DNA from: Ciona savignyi
Lineage: Eukaryota; Chordata; Ascidiacea; Phlebobranchia; Cionidae
Assembly: GCA_000149265.1 (NCBI GenBank)
Contig: CH003080.1
Coordinates: 67,062-131,061, forward strand
Length of the DNA: 64,000 nucleotides
Reading direction: 5' to 3'
Positions within the stretch are counted from its first letter, which is position 1. Every line of letters begins with the position of its first letter. This document shows, in pieces, positions 1 through 13,100 of the stretch. The notes beneath the pieces were generated by a model. The model was not told the origin of the DNA. It made no database searches and saw only the letters and a list, made by a program, of their open reading frames with translations. The translations under genes were made by a program, and so were the position numbers.

Positions 1-1110
1 CATCCCCTGTGGTGGGAATTCGGCAAATGGTTTAAATTAACGAAAACCAGCGAAAATAAAAAAAGACATTAGGTCTTTTTGGATATACCGTGTATGTTCA
101 AGAAGTCGTAACTCCTCTTATACTTTAGACTGAATTCACTTTGAGGTATGTATGAACATCTACATTTCACCCTCTAAACGATGGTGTAAATAGATATTAC
201 CAATATGTGGGGGCAAATGGTTTAAATTAACGAAAACCAGCGAAAATAAAAAAAGACATTAGGTCTTTTTGGATATACCGTGTATGTTCAAGAAGTCGTA
301 ACTCCTCTTATACTTTCGACTGAATTCACTTTTAGGTATGTATGAACATCTACAGTTCACCCTCTAAACGATGGTGTAAATTTATTTAACCAATATGTGG
401 GGGCAAATGGTTTAAATTTACGAAAACCAGCGAAAATAAAAAAGACGTTAGGTCTTTTTGCATATACCGTGTATGTTCAATTAGTCGTAAGTCCTCTTAT
501 ACTTTCGACTGAATTCACTTTGAGGTATGTATGAACATCTACATGTCACACTCTAAACAATGGTAAGTTCAGTTTTTACCAACATGTGGGGCCAAATGGT
601 TTAAATTAACAAAAACCAGCGAAAATAAAAAAGACGTTAGGTCTTTTTGGATATACCGTGTATGTTCAATTAGTCGTAAGTCCTCTTATACTTTCGACTG
701 AATTCACTTTTAGGTATGTATGAACATCTACAGTTCACCCTCTAAACGATGGTGTAAATTTATTTTACCAATATGTGGGGGCAAATGGTTTAAATTTACG
801 AAAACCAGCGAACAGTAATACATATATGACGTCATTTTGCATATACCCTGTATGTTCAATTAGTCGTAAGTCCTCTTATACTTCCGACTGAATTCACTTT
901 GAGGTATGTATGAACATCTACATTTCACCCTCTAAACGATGGTGCAAATAGATATTACCAAAATGTGGGGGCAAATGGTTTAAATTTACGAAAACCAGCG
1001 AACAGTAATATATATATGACGTCATTTTGCATATACCGTGTATGTTCAATTAGTCGTAACTCCTCTTAAACTTCGGACTGAATTCACTTTGACGTATGTA
1101 AGAATATCTA
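1..1110 (+). repeat. Tandem array of ~190-bp units, left arm of a foldback-like structure
   Basis: About six head-to-tail units of ~190 bp. Each carries a block beginning GGGGGCAAATGGTTTAAATT, then CGAAAACCAGCGAA, a variable middle, TATACCGTGTATGTTCAA, CGACTGAATTCACTTT, and a tail with CACCCTCTAAACGATGG. The array enters from beyond the window start and decays after about 1110. Two kinds of middle segment occur. Type A is AAAAAGAC-TTAGGTCTTTTT, itself a hairpin, in the first four units. Type B contains ATATGACGTCATTTTGC, in the last two. The same units recur in reverse at 1473-3464. There is no coding potential. Confidence 0.9.
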
Positions 1111-1472
1111 TATTTTATATTTTATTTAATAGTGCAATTCGATATTTAATGTATTGGTCGTAGCTTTTTTTTGTACAATGTCTATGTTTTGCCTGAGACG
1201 TTATAATTTTACGTTTTCTTACCATGTGGTCTAGTACAATTTGAAAACGATTTAATATCTGAAGTAATCGTAAAATATGTTTGATATTTGTTCTTTAATT
1301 ATTAATAGTTCTGACTTAATTGCAAAATTCTTAACTTTAACCTTTTGTATATAGTTTATTGTTGGTTTAAGGATTTTAAATGCAAAACGAGTTTTTAAAA
1401 CTACACCTAATAATTTGAAAGTACAGTCTTAATTTAACGCAAACATATTTGTATATAACAGGTTATCAATAT
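1111..1472. other. AT-rich spacer between the two opposed arrays
   Basis: About 360 bp of unique, AT-rich sequence separates the forward array from the reverse array. I see no ORF, no tandem unit and no obvious terminal repeat in it. If the whole structure is a foldback element, this is its loop or core. Confidence 0.5.
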
Positions 1473-3464
1473 ATTTGCACCATCGTTTAGAGCAGTGGTT
1501 CTTAAACTTTTTCAGTCGCGCCCCCCTTGAGATTTGTGATTCATGCTCACGCCTCACCTACTCAAAAATCAAATTTACGAAAAATAGAGCAATAATTTAT
1601 TTGCCATTACCCTGCTTAGTGTGAAGGATGCAAGGGATCGCGAATCGCTATTCGCGAACCGTTTTTTAAAGTTCGCGAATTACAATATTAACAAAATCGC
1701 GAAAATATAAATTACCGTTACTGATTTCGCGCACTTTTAATAATAAATCATCAACACAATATAATATAACATATTTTGCCTTCAACATAACATTTAACAA
1801 TGGAATTACTATTACATTTATTTACCTTGCTTTTATTTGCATTATTGACGCATAATAAGCATTTCTATCACGACGCAACAATAGCCATTATGCGTTAATA
1901 TATCACGATTCCTTTATTTATGATTGGCGGAGATGCGACACACCTCTTTATAATAAGGTTATACTGGTGTTAACAAGTAAGATTACTCGTTTCAAAGGCT
2001 TCGTTTCGTCGATATTCGTCCTATCCTATACGCATTTACTCACGACACGTTTATTGTAGTTGATCATTACTACTTAATAACGGAACTGTTGCTTAATGAA
2101 TTATCTTTCTGGCTTTAAAGATTAGTTTGAGAGGTTCTGAAACCGCATTCTAAGGCAATTTAACATAGCTAAAGCGCGAAAACGATTTTCTCGTATCCCA
2201 CGCATTTCGCGAATCGTTTCAAAATCGTTAATTCGAACCCTGCAATATGTCACTGTCATGCTCGCGCCCCCCTTGAGAAGCTTCCACGCCCCCCAAGGGG
2301 GGCGCGCCCCCCAGTTTAAGAACCCCTGGTTTAGAGGGTAAACTGTAGATGTTCATACATACATCAAAGTGAATTCAGTCGGAAGTATAAGAGGACTTAC
2401 GACTAATTGAACATACACGGTATATGCAAAATGACGTCATATATGTATTACTGTTCGCTGGTTTTCGTAAATTTAAACCATTTGCCCCCACATATTGGTA
2501 AAATAAATTTACACCATCGTTTAGAGGGTGAACTGTAGATGTTCATACATACCTCAAAGTGAATTCAGTCGAAAGTATAAGAGGACTTACGACTAATTGA
2601 ACATACACGGTATATCCAAAAAGACCTAACGTCTTTTTTTATTTTCGCTGGTTTTTGTTAATTTAAACCATTTGGCCCCACATGTTGGTAAAAACTGAAC
2701 TTACCATCGTTTAGAGTGTGAAATGTAGATGTTCATACATACCTCAAAGTGAATTCAGTCGGAAGTATAAGAGGACTTACGACTAATTGAACATACACGG
2801 TATATGCAAAATGACGTCATATATGTATTACTGTTCGCTGGTTTTCGTTCATTTAAACCATTTTCCCCCACATTTTGGTAATATCTATTTGCACCATCGT
2901 TTAGAGGGTGAATTGTAGATGCTCATACATACCTCAAAGTGAATTCAGTCGGAAGTATAAGAGGACTTACGACTAATTGAACATACACGGTATATGCAAA
3001 ATGACGTCATATATATGTATTACTTTTCGCGCTGGTTTTCGTAAATTTAAACCATTTGCCCCCACATATTGGTAATATCTATTTATACCATCGTTTAGAG
3101 GGTAAACTGTAGATGTTCATACATTTCTCAAAGTGAATTCAGTCGAAAGTATAAGAGGAGTTAGGACTTCTTGAACATACACGGTATATCCAAAAAGACC
3201 TAACGTCTTTTTTTTATTTTCGCTGGTTTTCGATAATTTAAACCATTTGCCCGCGCATGTTGGTAAAAACTGAACAGACCATCGTTTAGAGGGTGAAATG
3301 TAGATGCTCATACATACCTCAAAGTGAATTCAGTCGAAAGTATAAGAGGACTTACGACTAATTGAACATACACGGTATATGCAAAATGACGTCATATATG
3401 TATTACTGTTCGCTGGTTTTCGTAAATTTAAACGATTTGCCCCCACATATTGGTAATAAACCTA
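1473..3464 (-). repeat. Tandem array of ~190-bp units in reverse orientation, right arm of the foldback
   Basis: Reverse-complement units of the 1-1110 array. Recurring landmarks are ACCATCGTTTAGAGGGTGAA, GTGAATTCAGTCGGAAGTAT, CATACACGGTATATGCAAAA and TAAACCATTTGCCCCCACAT. A hAT-type element splits the first unit at 1493-2328. Unit middles run B, A, B, B, A, B, so the two subtypes are interspersed rather than blocked. The array ends at a SINE remnant near 3465, and a degenerate piece of one more unit follows at about 3618-3690. Confidence 0.9.
1493..2328. mobile_element. Non-autonomous hAT-type MITE with 8-bp target site duplication
   Basis: An 836-bp insertion. The left end reads CAGTGGTTCTTAAACT and the right end, reverse-complemented, reads CAGGGGTTCTTAAACT, giving terminal inverted repeats with one mismatch in 16. 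It is flanked on both sides by the same 8 bp, GTTTAGAG (1485-1492 and 2329-2336), which is also the sequence expected in an uninterrupted array unit. An 8-bp duplication plus CAG-starting termini fits the hAT superfamily. No transposase ORF is present. The subterminal parts are rich in runs of C and G. Confidence 0.85.
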
Positions 3465-3617
3465 GGGGGTTAACATAAGCGCAATCATCAGATCACCTTG
3501 CCTCCAATATTAGATTACCCTAACCCATTATTGCGCCGGGTTTAGGCAATATCCGTAATGTTCCTTGCCCAAGTATACAACCGTCGAGTTAGCGACCAGC
3601 TTCGAATCAGACCACTG
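3465..3617 (-). mobile_element. SINE remnant, reverse orientation
   Basis: Reverse-strand match to the tRNA-derived SINE that is intact at 60574-60867. Shared landmarks are GTTAACA, AGATCACCTTGC, a GGGTTTAGGCAATATCCG-like stretch, TTCCTTGCCCAAG and GTTAGCGACCAG. It is diverged and interrupts the 190-bp array, since array-like sequence resumes at about 3618. Confidence 0.6.
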
Positions 3618-4114
3618 TTGACGTCACATCTTTATTATTTTCACTGCTTTTCGTAAATTTAAAACCATTTCCCCCACACGAAACCTATACTGTAATTATA
3701 CTGTAATTAAAATGACGTCGTCGCGAATTTTCACAAAATACTTATAATTTTTTATTTGGAAACACTGGTAGCCTCATTTCGATCCCTGCTATCGGCTATT
3801 GCCTGCCTGCTTGACTTTTCGAATCGCCTGCTGAGAATTGCCTGCTTGCTTGACCTAGGTGGGTATTCATGTCTTATCAAAGTGATTGGGAAAACGCAAG
3901 AGAGTATCATAGGCCAATATTTTTCTGTATTATATATTTAGCTTCTCGTTATCTTGGTTTCTAGCTTTTGTTAAATACCATTAAAAAGTACAATTAGTGG
4001 CTAGTACTTTAAATACAACCTTTTTCATGTCTTTATTGTTTCACAGTTGGTTGTTATAATTTTTAAACACAAGAATTTGCAAAACCAGTGTCTTAAAGAA
4101 CAACATATTGCATC

Positions 4115-7100
4115 ATGCATATCACATCAGCAGGTACTTCGGCAGTTTGATCATTTCTAGGCAACTTTTATTGCTATTTCTTGTCAAATATGCAGCATTT
4201 TTGTGGCCAAAATGATGGGTGCCTCTAAATACTACAGGACCGCTTGGAGCGCTTGGATCGCTTGGATCACTTAGATTGCTATGGAAAGTAATTTTAACCC
4301 TGTCCCAAACACTTCTCAACCCCAGAACTAACATTAACCCCAACCCTAACATTAATATCATGGCTTTTGTAATTACGAAGTATAGTAAGCGATCCAAGCG
4401 CTCCAAGCGATTTAAGCGCTCCATGCGCTCCAAGCGGTCCAAGCGCTCCCAAGCGATTCAAGCGCTCCATGCGATCCAAGCGATCCGGAGTATTTAGTGG
4501 TACCGCTCAACCGCTTAACACTTGAAAATAGTCACTCCCCAGATATTTCCAAAAAAATAAATAGTGCCAACCAGCGGAGAAAAATCAGACTACCGTTCTG
4601 TCCCTAGTCGCATCTATTTAAAATTACTTGACTTCAGACATCTCCAGTGTAACTCTCCCAAAATGTGAAGTAGCATCATGGGATTTACATATGAATATAT
4701 AATATGCATATCCCATCTTTTGGAAATCTCTATTAAATCCTAATTTGTTGTTTCAGCTGGCGTGCTGTCTCTTTTGGAGGAACCCGAAGATGAATTGAAA
4801 GTATATGCCCTGAAACGTCTTAATGATATTGTACCAGAGTTCTGGCCTGAAATATCGGACCACGTTGAACAAATGTAAGATTAAAAGTGATTTTAAATCA
4901 ATGAACTTTTTATTTTGATTTTTGGAATGCAACTATAAGTAGTAAGGCTGGTGACCCTCATACATGCATACTGGAAGATTTGCCTTATAACAATAAGAAA
5001 ATGTTGTGTTTGTAATTTACTCCTAAACTGATATGTTCAACAGTGGTATGAGATCAAATCAGTTTGCTACCAGTTTTTAAGATTATATATTTGAGCTGAA
5101 TTTACCTGCTGTAAAAATTCTCATAAATATAGTATTGTACTGTTATGCTTCTCAAACAACAAATTAATTTTTCAGTGAGGTTCTGTATGAAGATGAGACA
5201 TTCAAATATCGTGAGATGTCAGCGCTTCTAGCTTCCAAGTTGTATTATTACCTTGGTTCTTATGAAGATTCTCTTAACTATGCTTTATGTGCTGGCAAAG
5301 CCTTTAATGTGAAAGAAAGCTCAGAATATGTTGTAACCACAATTTGTAAGTATTGTTTGTATAATCTAGATGTAATGGATATTTGTATTTTTAACCATAT
5401 ATATTCAATATGACTAGGCAAATGCATCGATCACTACACAAAGCTTAGAGAGAAAGCTCAGGAGGACGAAAGTTGCAAAATTGATCCACGATTAGAAGAA
5501 ATCGTGAATCGGATGTTTGAAAAGTGTCTGGAAGCTGGACAATACAAACAAGCAATTGGAATCGCAGTGGAAACCAGAAGACTTGATATATTTGAACGCG
5601 CTGTTAAAATGACGGTAAAATATAAAGCTGTATAAACCATGTCTAAATGATTAATGATCAAGGATTTATTTGTAAAAACTATGCAAAATTATGCTTAATG
5701 CTAAAATTAGTGGATTAATTATAAAAGCTGTAAAGCATTTAACATTATCAATGTGATATTTTGGGTGTTGTTGAAAACATTATAAATCCGCTATAGAATA
5801 TTTGAGTACATACTAAATGTGTAAAGTATGATGCATATAATATATTACTTTCAGCCTAATCTGGGCGAGATTTTATCCTACTGCACCAACTTATGCACGA
5901 GACTGATACAAAACAAGGGGCTTAGAGAAGATATTTTGAAGCTGTTGGTTCGACTCCATTCCACTCTCGTTCCCACAGTGTCGAAAACCGTTACCCAACC
6001 TGACTACATCAACGTGTGTCAGTGCCTCATCTACCTAGACGACCCTGCTTCTGTCTCTGATATTTTGCAAAACTTAATAGCTGGTGGAAAGGTATGTAAA
6101 TAACAAAATATTTTTTTCGGTTTTATTTATTACAAATACAATGTTGTAATTTTAATGAATATAAAACTTAGTGTTACCTGAAACAACCAAGTATTTCAGA
6201 CATTCCCGACCATTGTTTAGTTTACAGAGGCGAATATTTTTTGGCAGTAACTAAATAGGCGCCCCCATTAAAGGTTTATACTCAAAGTGGCCGGTGCTAC
6301 ATACACAGCTTAAATTATATAGATATGGAATGTGAAACTTATTTTTAATTCTGTGGACTCTTGTACAACTCTCTTATATGTCCATGTCTGACTCTTATAT
6401 GTCCATGTCTAACGTTTTGTGTGGCATTGTGTCTTAGGAGCAAGTGTCGATGGCTTACCAGATTGCATTCGACATGTACGATAGTGCACCCCAACATTTC
6501 CTACTCGGTGTGATACGAGCTCTGCGTGCGGGATCCACTCCAAGCACTGATGATACAGAAGCTACAAAGGACGAAGAAAAAACGGTAAAAGAATCTTCAG
6601 TTGTATTTAAGTGTCATGATAGGTACTGCCGTACATCCAGTGATGGGATCCAAGATGTTCACATTGGTTAGGTCGAACCCCTTTTTGGAACGTTGGGATA
6701 ATTACCGATCCGATTCTTGCTTTTTTTTACAGACATTGACCTTTTAGGAAACCTGTTGATAGTAAGTCCCGGTACGATACAAAAGAGAACCTGTTCTTAA
6801 AATTTTGAACTCCATCACTGGGTATATCGAATTAAAGATACAAAAAATCTGATTGTTTTGAAATAATGTTTGATAGCTTTTTCATCTGCATTTGTTTTAG
6901 TTTATTGAAATATTAATCTTATATTCCAACAATTGACCATTATGTGTGTTCTTTTTTGCTTTTTATTACATTTCTAAATATTTTTAGCCCCCACCTGAAG
7001 CTGATGATTCGAAAAAGCAAATTGATTGTCTGTGTGCGATCTTGGATGGTGAGAAGAGCATCGAACTTTACCTGCAGTTCCTCATTCGCAACAACCATGC

Positions 7101-10100
7101 TGATCTTGTGACGCTCAAGCAGACGAAAGACCAGGTTGTGCAATTATTAATAACTTTATAGTTTGTAAGTTTAACATTCATTCCGGTTGTGTGTATGCAT
7201 TTTGATCACCATATCAGGATATTTTAACCATTCAGTTTCGTGCTTAGAAGACAAAAATGTGGAATTTTTTTCACCAAAGATGAATGAATGACTGAATGTT
7301 AATTGTTATGCGCATAAATGTATCTGTATGGTGGACTTCACAGTAGGAAGGCCTAACCTGTAATTTTTGACCTATAGTTAAGTTTGGATAAACATTTTAT
7401 CTGGATTCCTTTTTTGATAACTTAATTTAAATGAGTGTTTTAAAAAATTGTTATAAAAACTGAAAACATTTATATCGAATTCGAAGTCCATTCTTCTAAA
7501 TAATAATTAACTACTTTTCTTGTAATTGTCAGAAGATAACTACACTAATGGCCATTTTCAGGTCAAAATCTATATTCCAGGGGCAATGGTCTTTAAGTAA
7601 TAAACTTTTACCATAAACATTTAGCTATATATATGTTAATATTGCATTAGTGGTTTTGAAGGTTATTTGATAAATACTTTTAGTATATGGTTCCAAGGCT
7701 GAAAACGTTATGTTGGTGGTGTATCGTCCATGTATAAACCGAACCTACCAGTTTACACTGTAACAGGAAACACAAACTAAAATATTAGATGTATATATGA
7801 GATGTGATTTTTAACCTGAATAATTTTATTTCAGGTACGAAACTCTGTGTGCCACAACGCCTGTGTGATTGCTAACAGCTTCATGCACTGTGGCACCACC
7901 ATTGACCAGTTTCTCAGGTATGAAGGCTTAAAAAAGATGTTTTTGGTATTGTTCTCACTTAAATCAAATTATTTTTCTTCACCATACAGAGACAACTTAG
8001 ATTGGTTAGCTCGAGCCACCAACTGGGCCAAGTTCACAGCAACTGCGAGTTTGGGGGTGATACATCAACGCCATGAAAAGGTGCTCGCAGCATTGTTTTA
8101 TTGCATTGTCCCAGCAGCATGAACTGCCATTGCTGCAAGATTAAAATGATTTCGTCCTACCCATATGGAGTTGGCATAATACCAACTGGTATTACAATTT
8201 GCACAAACCTCACTGTACAGCTATAATATATCCCAATCATTCCTCTGTACTTAATAATGCAAACAAGAGACAAATATTAATTGAATAATTCATGTGTAAG
8301 TGCATTTTATTGTATTTTCTTAACTTTTTATTTTGCCCAGGATTCGTTGAATCTCATGTCAACGTATTTGCCGAAAGATGCGAGTGGTGGCAGCGCCTAC
8401 CAGGAGGCTGGTGGGTTGTATGCTATCGGCCTCATACATGCTAACCATGGTCAGGGAAAGATCAGTGATTACCTCTTCAAACAACTCAGTAACGCAAATA
8501 ACGAGGTGACTATCTTACTGCATGTGATTTAACATTTACATTGTTTTATGCCACCACACTTTCTCATTTAATTTTGTACAAGTCTTAACTTCTATGAATG
8601 TACACTTGTTTAACCCTTTGACCACGACGGAACTTTTGCCGTTTTTGGCAGTTTTGAGTAAGGTTGCTTTGACCTTGTTTGCTGCGAATACTGTTGGACT
8701 TAGGGAAAAATAATCTATTACAAAGTTGCCCAGTATATAATTTTCTACAAATTGGTATTTTTATTTTTTTGATGACGTCGTAGAATTTGTAATGACGTCA
8801 TAATCAATACTTTATACTCTAATTTCTAGTTACTGGTAGCTTGTAGAAGATAGTAATGTATTACAAAGTTGTTCAGAATGACATTTCCTACAAAGTTCTG
8901 TCTTTTATTTTTTTAATGACGTCAACTAAGCGTGATGACGTCACCCATGACCGACAAATAAGGCATTTCATCACCAGAATCACTGTCGGGCTTGGTCATG
9001 CTGGCAGCCTGATCGGCGGTAAATTGTCATATTTCTTCTGAATATCAAATAATAATTCAATAACAAACAAAACAAAAACAAAAAAATGAATAAATATCAA
9101 TAGTAATTAAAAAAGTCATATACACATATGTATACATATATCGTTAAAAGATCGAAAATGACTGGTAAAAGCGAAAACAAAGATGGCTACTGCTAGTTTT
9201 ATTCTCACCGCAACTAGTGTAACAATTTTAACTCCTCAGAACACAAAAAAGCGATGTTATGCTTAAAAGTTAAACTAGATACAAAAATTTTGAAGAAACA
9301 TGTTTGGAGCAATATTACTCAAAAATTTTAAATGCAAAGGTTATGTTTTTATGCGTTATTTCGAAAGATCTATTCAAATGCTTTCCAAAAATATAAAAAC
9401 TAGAAAAATCCCCCAAGAAACGACTGAATTGTGCATTTTTTTTTCGGGGACACTTCTCGGTTATAAATATGGAACCGTCGTGGTCTAAGGGTTAAGTAAA
9501 GGTAGTAAAATTTTTTGGTTCTATGCAAAAAGTTCTATATAAATTATATGTTTTGTTTTCAAACATTTGTTTGCATATGATGCGTTATTTTTCACAATTT
9601 TAAACAAACTGAAAATTTCTAATTAGGCCTATTCAAGAGATTTTAACCCAAATTTTCAATAATACACTAAACAGATATAGAAATTCCAATAATTTCTAAA
9701 TAGCAATTTTTTATTTGTTTTTGGTTTTAAAAACATTTACTTTTAATGGCTTTCCATGTTTATGGAGTATGAGGCTAATTTGCCTTCTGAATAATAGCAT
9801 AAAAAATTATTTTTCAAAGTTAAAATGAAGGTGATATTTGGTAACCCTAAAATTAAAACCTCTACACTTGTACAAATGTTGGGGTAAACACTAAAAATGT
9901 ACGTATTACGTAAGTATTGTTTGCACATCTGTACAACAGTACATTATTGGGCAAGATTCATCTTAGTTGTGACTTGTATGTTGCTGGTATCATCAGTTAA
10001 ACACCTTACCTGAAACGGGTTAAACTTTAAATCGTCACCTTATTTTTAGGGGGACTTCGAAAGTTGCTTTTATTAATTAAGCACATGAATTACATTACTG

Positions 10101-13100
10101 GTATGTCAAGCAATGTATTAATATCAATAATATTAAAAAAAATATACATAAAGTTAAGTATTTTGCTCACTTAGTTAAGAAGCCTGTAATCTGTCCATGC
10201 TTTTTGATCTTGATTAAGCTTATCCTAATCGGAAATTAAGTAAGATTAAAATAATCTGATAAATTTCTGTCAGAAAATTCTATTTAAGAAAGTGAGTTTT
10301 TAGCGTATGACCAACTTGTTTTAGCACCTACCAAACCACTTTGCAATGTTTATTTTTTCATTATGATCATGAATAATTTATTGTAATAATATACAAATTC
10401 GTTTCATGCAGATTATTCGCCATGGAGGTTGCTTGGGGCTTGGATTGGCATCAATTGGAACAGCAAATACGGGTGAGATTCCAACTTCTTTAGCAATGGG
10501 ATTTCTTTGTTTTTAATTTTGTCAGGCTTTTTCTATTTTGTTTAGAATTATGTAACAAAGCAAAACAATATATATTTGTTGGTATTATATTGTACATGAA
10601 GTAATAATTATATTTAAATTGAATGTGTTCGTCTTTTAATATAGAACAAAATGAAGAAAAATTAATTGATTCTTAATTTCATTTCAAACATGAAGTAAAA
10701 ACAAGTGTTCACTTTCAATATGTGCATCTTATGTAACTTTTGGTTGATAACATGTCAGCTTCTCCACCAGATATCTATGAGCTGCTGAAGAGCAACTTGC
10801 ACCAGGATGATGCTGTGACTGGAGAAGCTGCTGGGTTGGCTATGGGGTTGGTCATGATTGGTGAGTTCTATGTATCCATGCTGCAAGAAATGCTTGGTTT
10901 TTTTTCATTAATTGGTATAAAACAAAAGGAGCAAATCTTTTGAATTTTAATTTTGTTATAACTGACTTGGGCTGCTTATAATGTAAGCTTGCAATTGTTA
11001 GTGATTTCCCTGAAATATGTTTAAAATAGTTTAGCATATGATGTAGTCATATAATACTGTTGACCAGATAGCTTGTTGGGTTTGGTCACTTTATTTTCAG
11101 TGGAGTCATTGACTCATTGTGTAATGTACCTAACTTAACTAATCAGGTATATTATAATGCATGTTACCCCAGGTTCTAATTCTGAGCAAGCTTTGGGAGA
11201 TATGGTGTCCTACGCCAGGGAAACGCAACACGAGAAAATCATCAGAGGCTTGGCTGTTGGCATAGCGTTGGTGAGTCTGACTGTTTCCTCTCCATCTTAT
11301 GCTTTATTGGCTGCTCAATTATACATTTCACCACCTTTGCAAAGAAATAGTTGGATGCGAATCAGTATTCCTTCCTCACAGCTTTTCATTGTGAACCTTT
11401 AAATTTGTTATGTTTCAATGTTTTGCCAGGTTTTGGTGTTGGCCTTTTTATTGCGTGTGCTTTGAGAATGTATTGAATCCACCTGATGATTTCCTTTATG
11501 AAGTACCTTAAGTATGCTTAGAAATCGTAACTGACATCTAAGCACTTTTTTAGTTATTAATTTAAGTTTTTCATCTTCGTGTACAATTTTTTTTAAACAA
11601 TCTACATATCAAGTAATAAATGTGGTTTTAATTGTTTGATAGCTGCGTATTGACGTATTATACAGCACAACCGCCGTTACTGGACACAAATAACCATCGC
11701 TGCCTCCTTTTGATGATTTGTAATGGGTAGTGAAAAACTGCTATTAAAAATTCTGACTGTTATATCAACCATGCTAACGTCGTCAGTATTCCACCCCAGA
11801 GACCAACTTTGAGCTTTATAATTAAATAATGCAAACTTCCAAGGTAATGTACGGGCGAATGGAAGAAGCAGACTCCTTGATAGAAGACCTCTCGGGAGAC
11901 AAAGACCCAATATTGCGAAGATGTGCAATGTACACCATCGCTATGGCTTACGTGGGTTCTGGTTCTAACAAAGCCAACCGCAAACTTCTTCATTTTGCTG
12001 TAAGTACCTTGGGATGACACTTATATTGTTCATAATTTGCAATATGTAAAAATCAATTCTTATTAAATTCTTTATTCTTAACTCAATTTTGAGCAGCCGT
12101 ACTTATTATCCCATCATTTCCCTAGTTCCATTAGTAAACAAACAACCTGGTGTAACGCTATTTCACACATCGTAAAGTACGTGTGACGTACCAGTATTTA
12201 ATTGGCTCACCGCAAATATGATCTGTCTGCAGAACTTTTCTCCTTTTCCAGTTGGTAATGTACCATATCACCATCAACTTTATTTTAGGTTTCCGACGTA
12301 AATAATGACGTCAGACGTGCAGCCGTCGAATCGCTTGGATTCATTCTGTCCAGGTAAATCTTACACTTTTGCTAATTAATTACCCACCACATAAATAAAT
12401 AATACGACATCGACTCGACTTCTAACCGGAATCGGAGTGCCAGCTATTGTCTTTATAACCAAGTTCCCTATTGACAAAATGTCATGGCCTTATTGTTCCA
12501 TCAATCGACTTGACACGTTTGACGAATATTGTTGAAAAAAAATCATTTGGCTAGGGCGAAAGCGTGACCATCCACTTACGCAGTTGCCGAGTAAATATTA
12601 GGTTATGTCGGCAAGCTGCCTCTAATGGTGTTTGTTCTGTCGCTGAAACTATGTCATAAGAAAAAAATTATAACGTGTTTTTACCAAACAGTTAAAACAA
12701 CTGTCCAATAAAAATCGTTAGCACGGATATCTTGCCCCATTAGCCGCAGGATCATTAGTAAACTGGTTAGTCTTGGTTCGATATATTTGATAAGCTTTTC
12801 TCTTAAAACGCAAAATGACACTTCATGAGTGTTGCCGATATACACAGACCTTTTGTTTCATATTTATCACCATAGCAACAAATAACAAGCTCACTCGCAT
12901 TCCACGGATCCGTTATATTATGCTGCATTACACACAATGCTCATCATTGCTTCACAGAAGTACGAGTACCAACACACAGTAATATGTAGTTTTCATTTAG
13001 CCGCATTGTGGAAAACGAGAATATATTGTTTGCCCATGGCAAAAAAAACAACAAATAATAAAAGAATGGTGAACAAGCAACATAATTGAACTTTCTCTTA

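Noticed and set aside
1..3464. CRISPR array or satellite interpretation of the 190-bp repeats
   Set aside because: Units are long, contiguous and oppositely oriented, without spacers, and the surrounding genes are eukaryotic.
4122..4497. Long repetitive ORFs on both strands (patterns such as RLERLDRL and SKRSKRSKR)
   Set aside because: They are translations of the 9-bp subrepeats in PSMD1 intron 1 and overlap on both strands.
8856..9041. ORF in PSMD1 intron 10 of copy 1
   Set aside because: It lies inside the non-autonomous piggyBac-type element, which is absent from copy 2.
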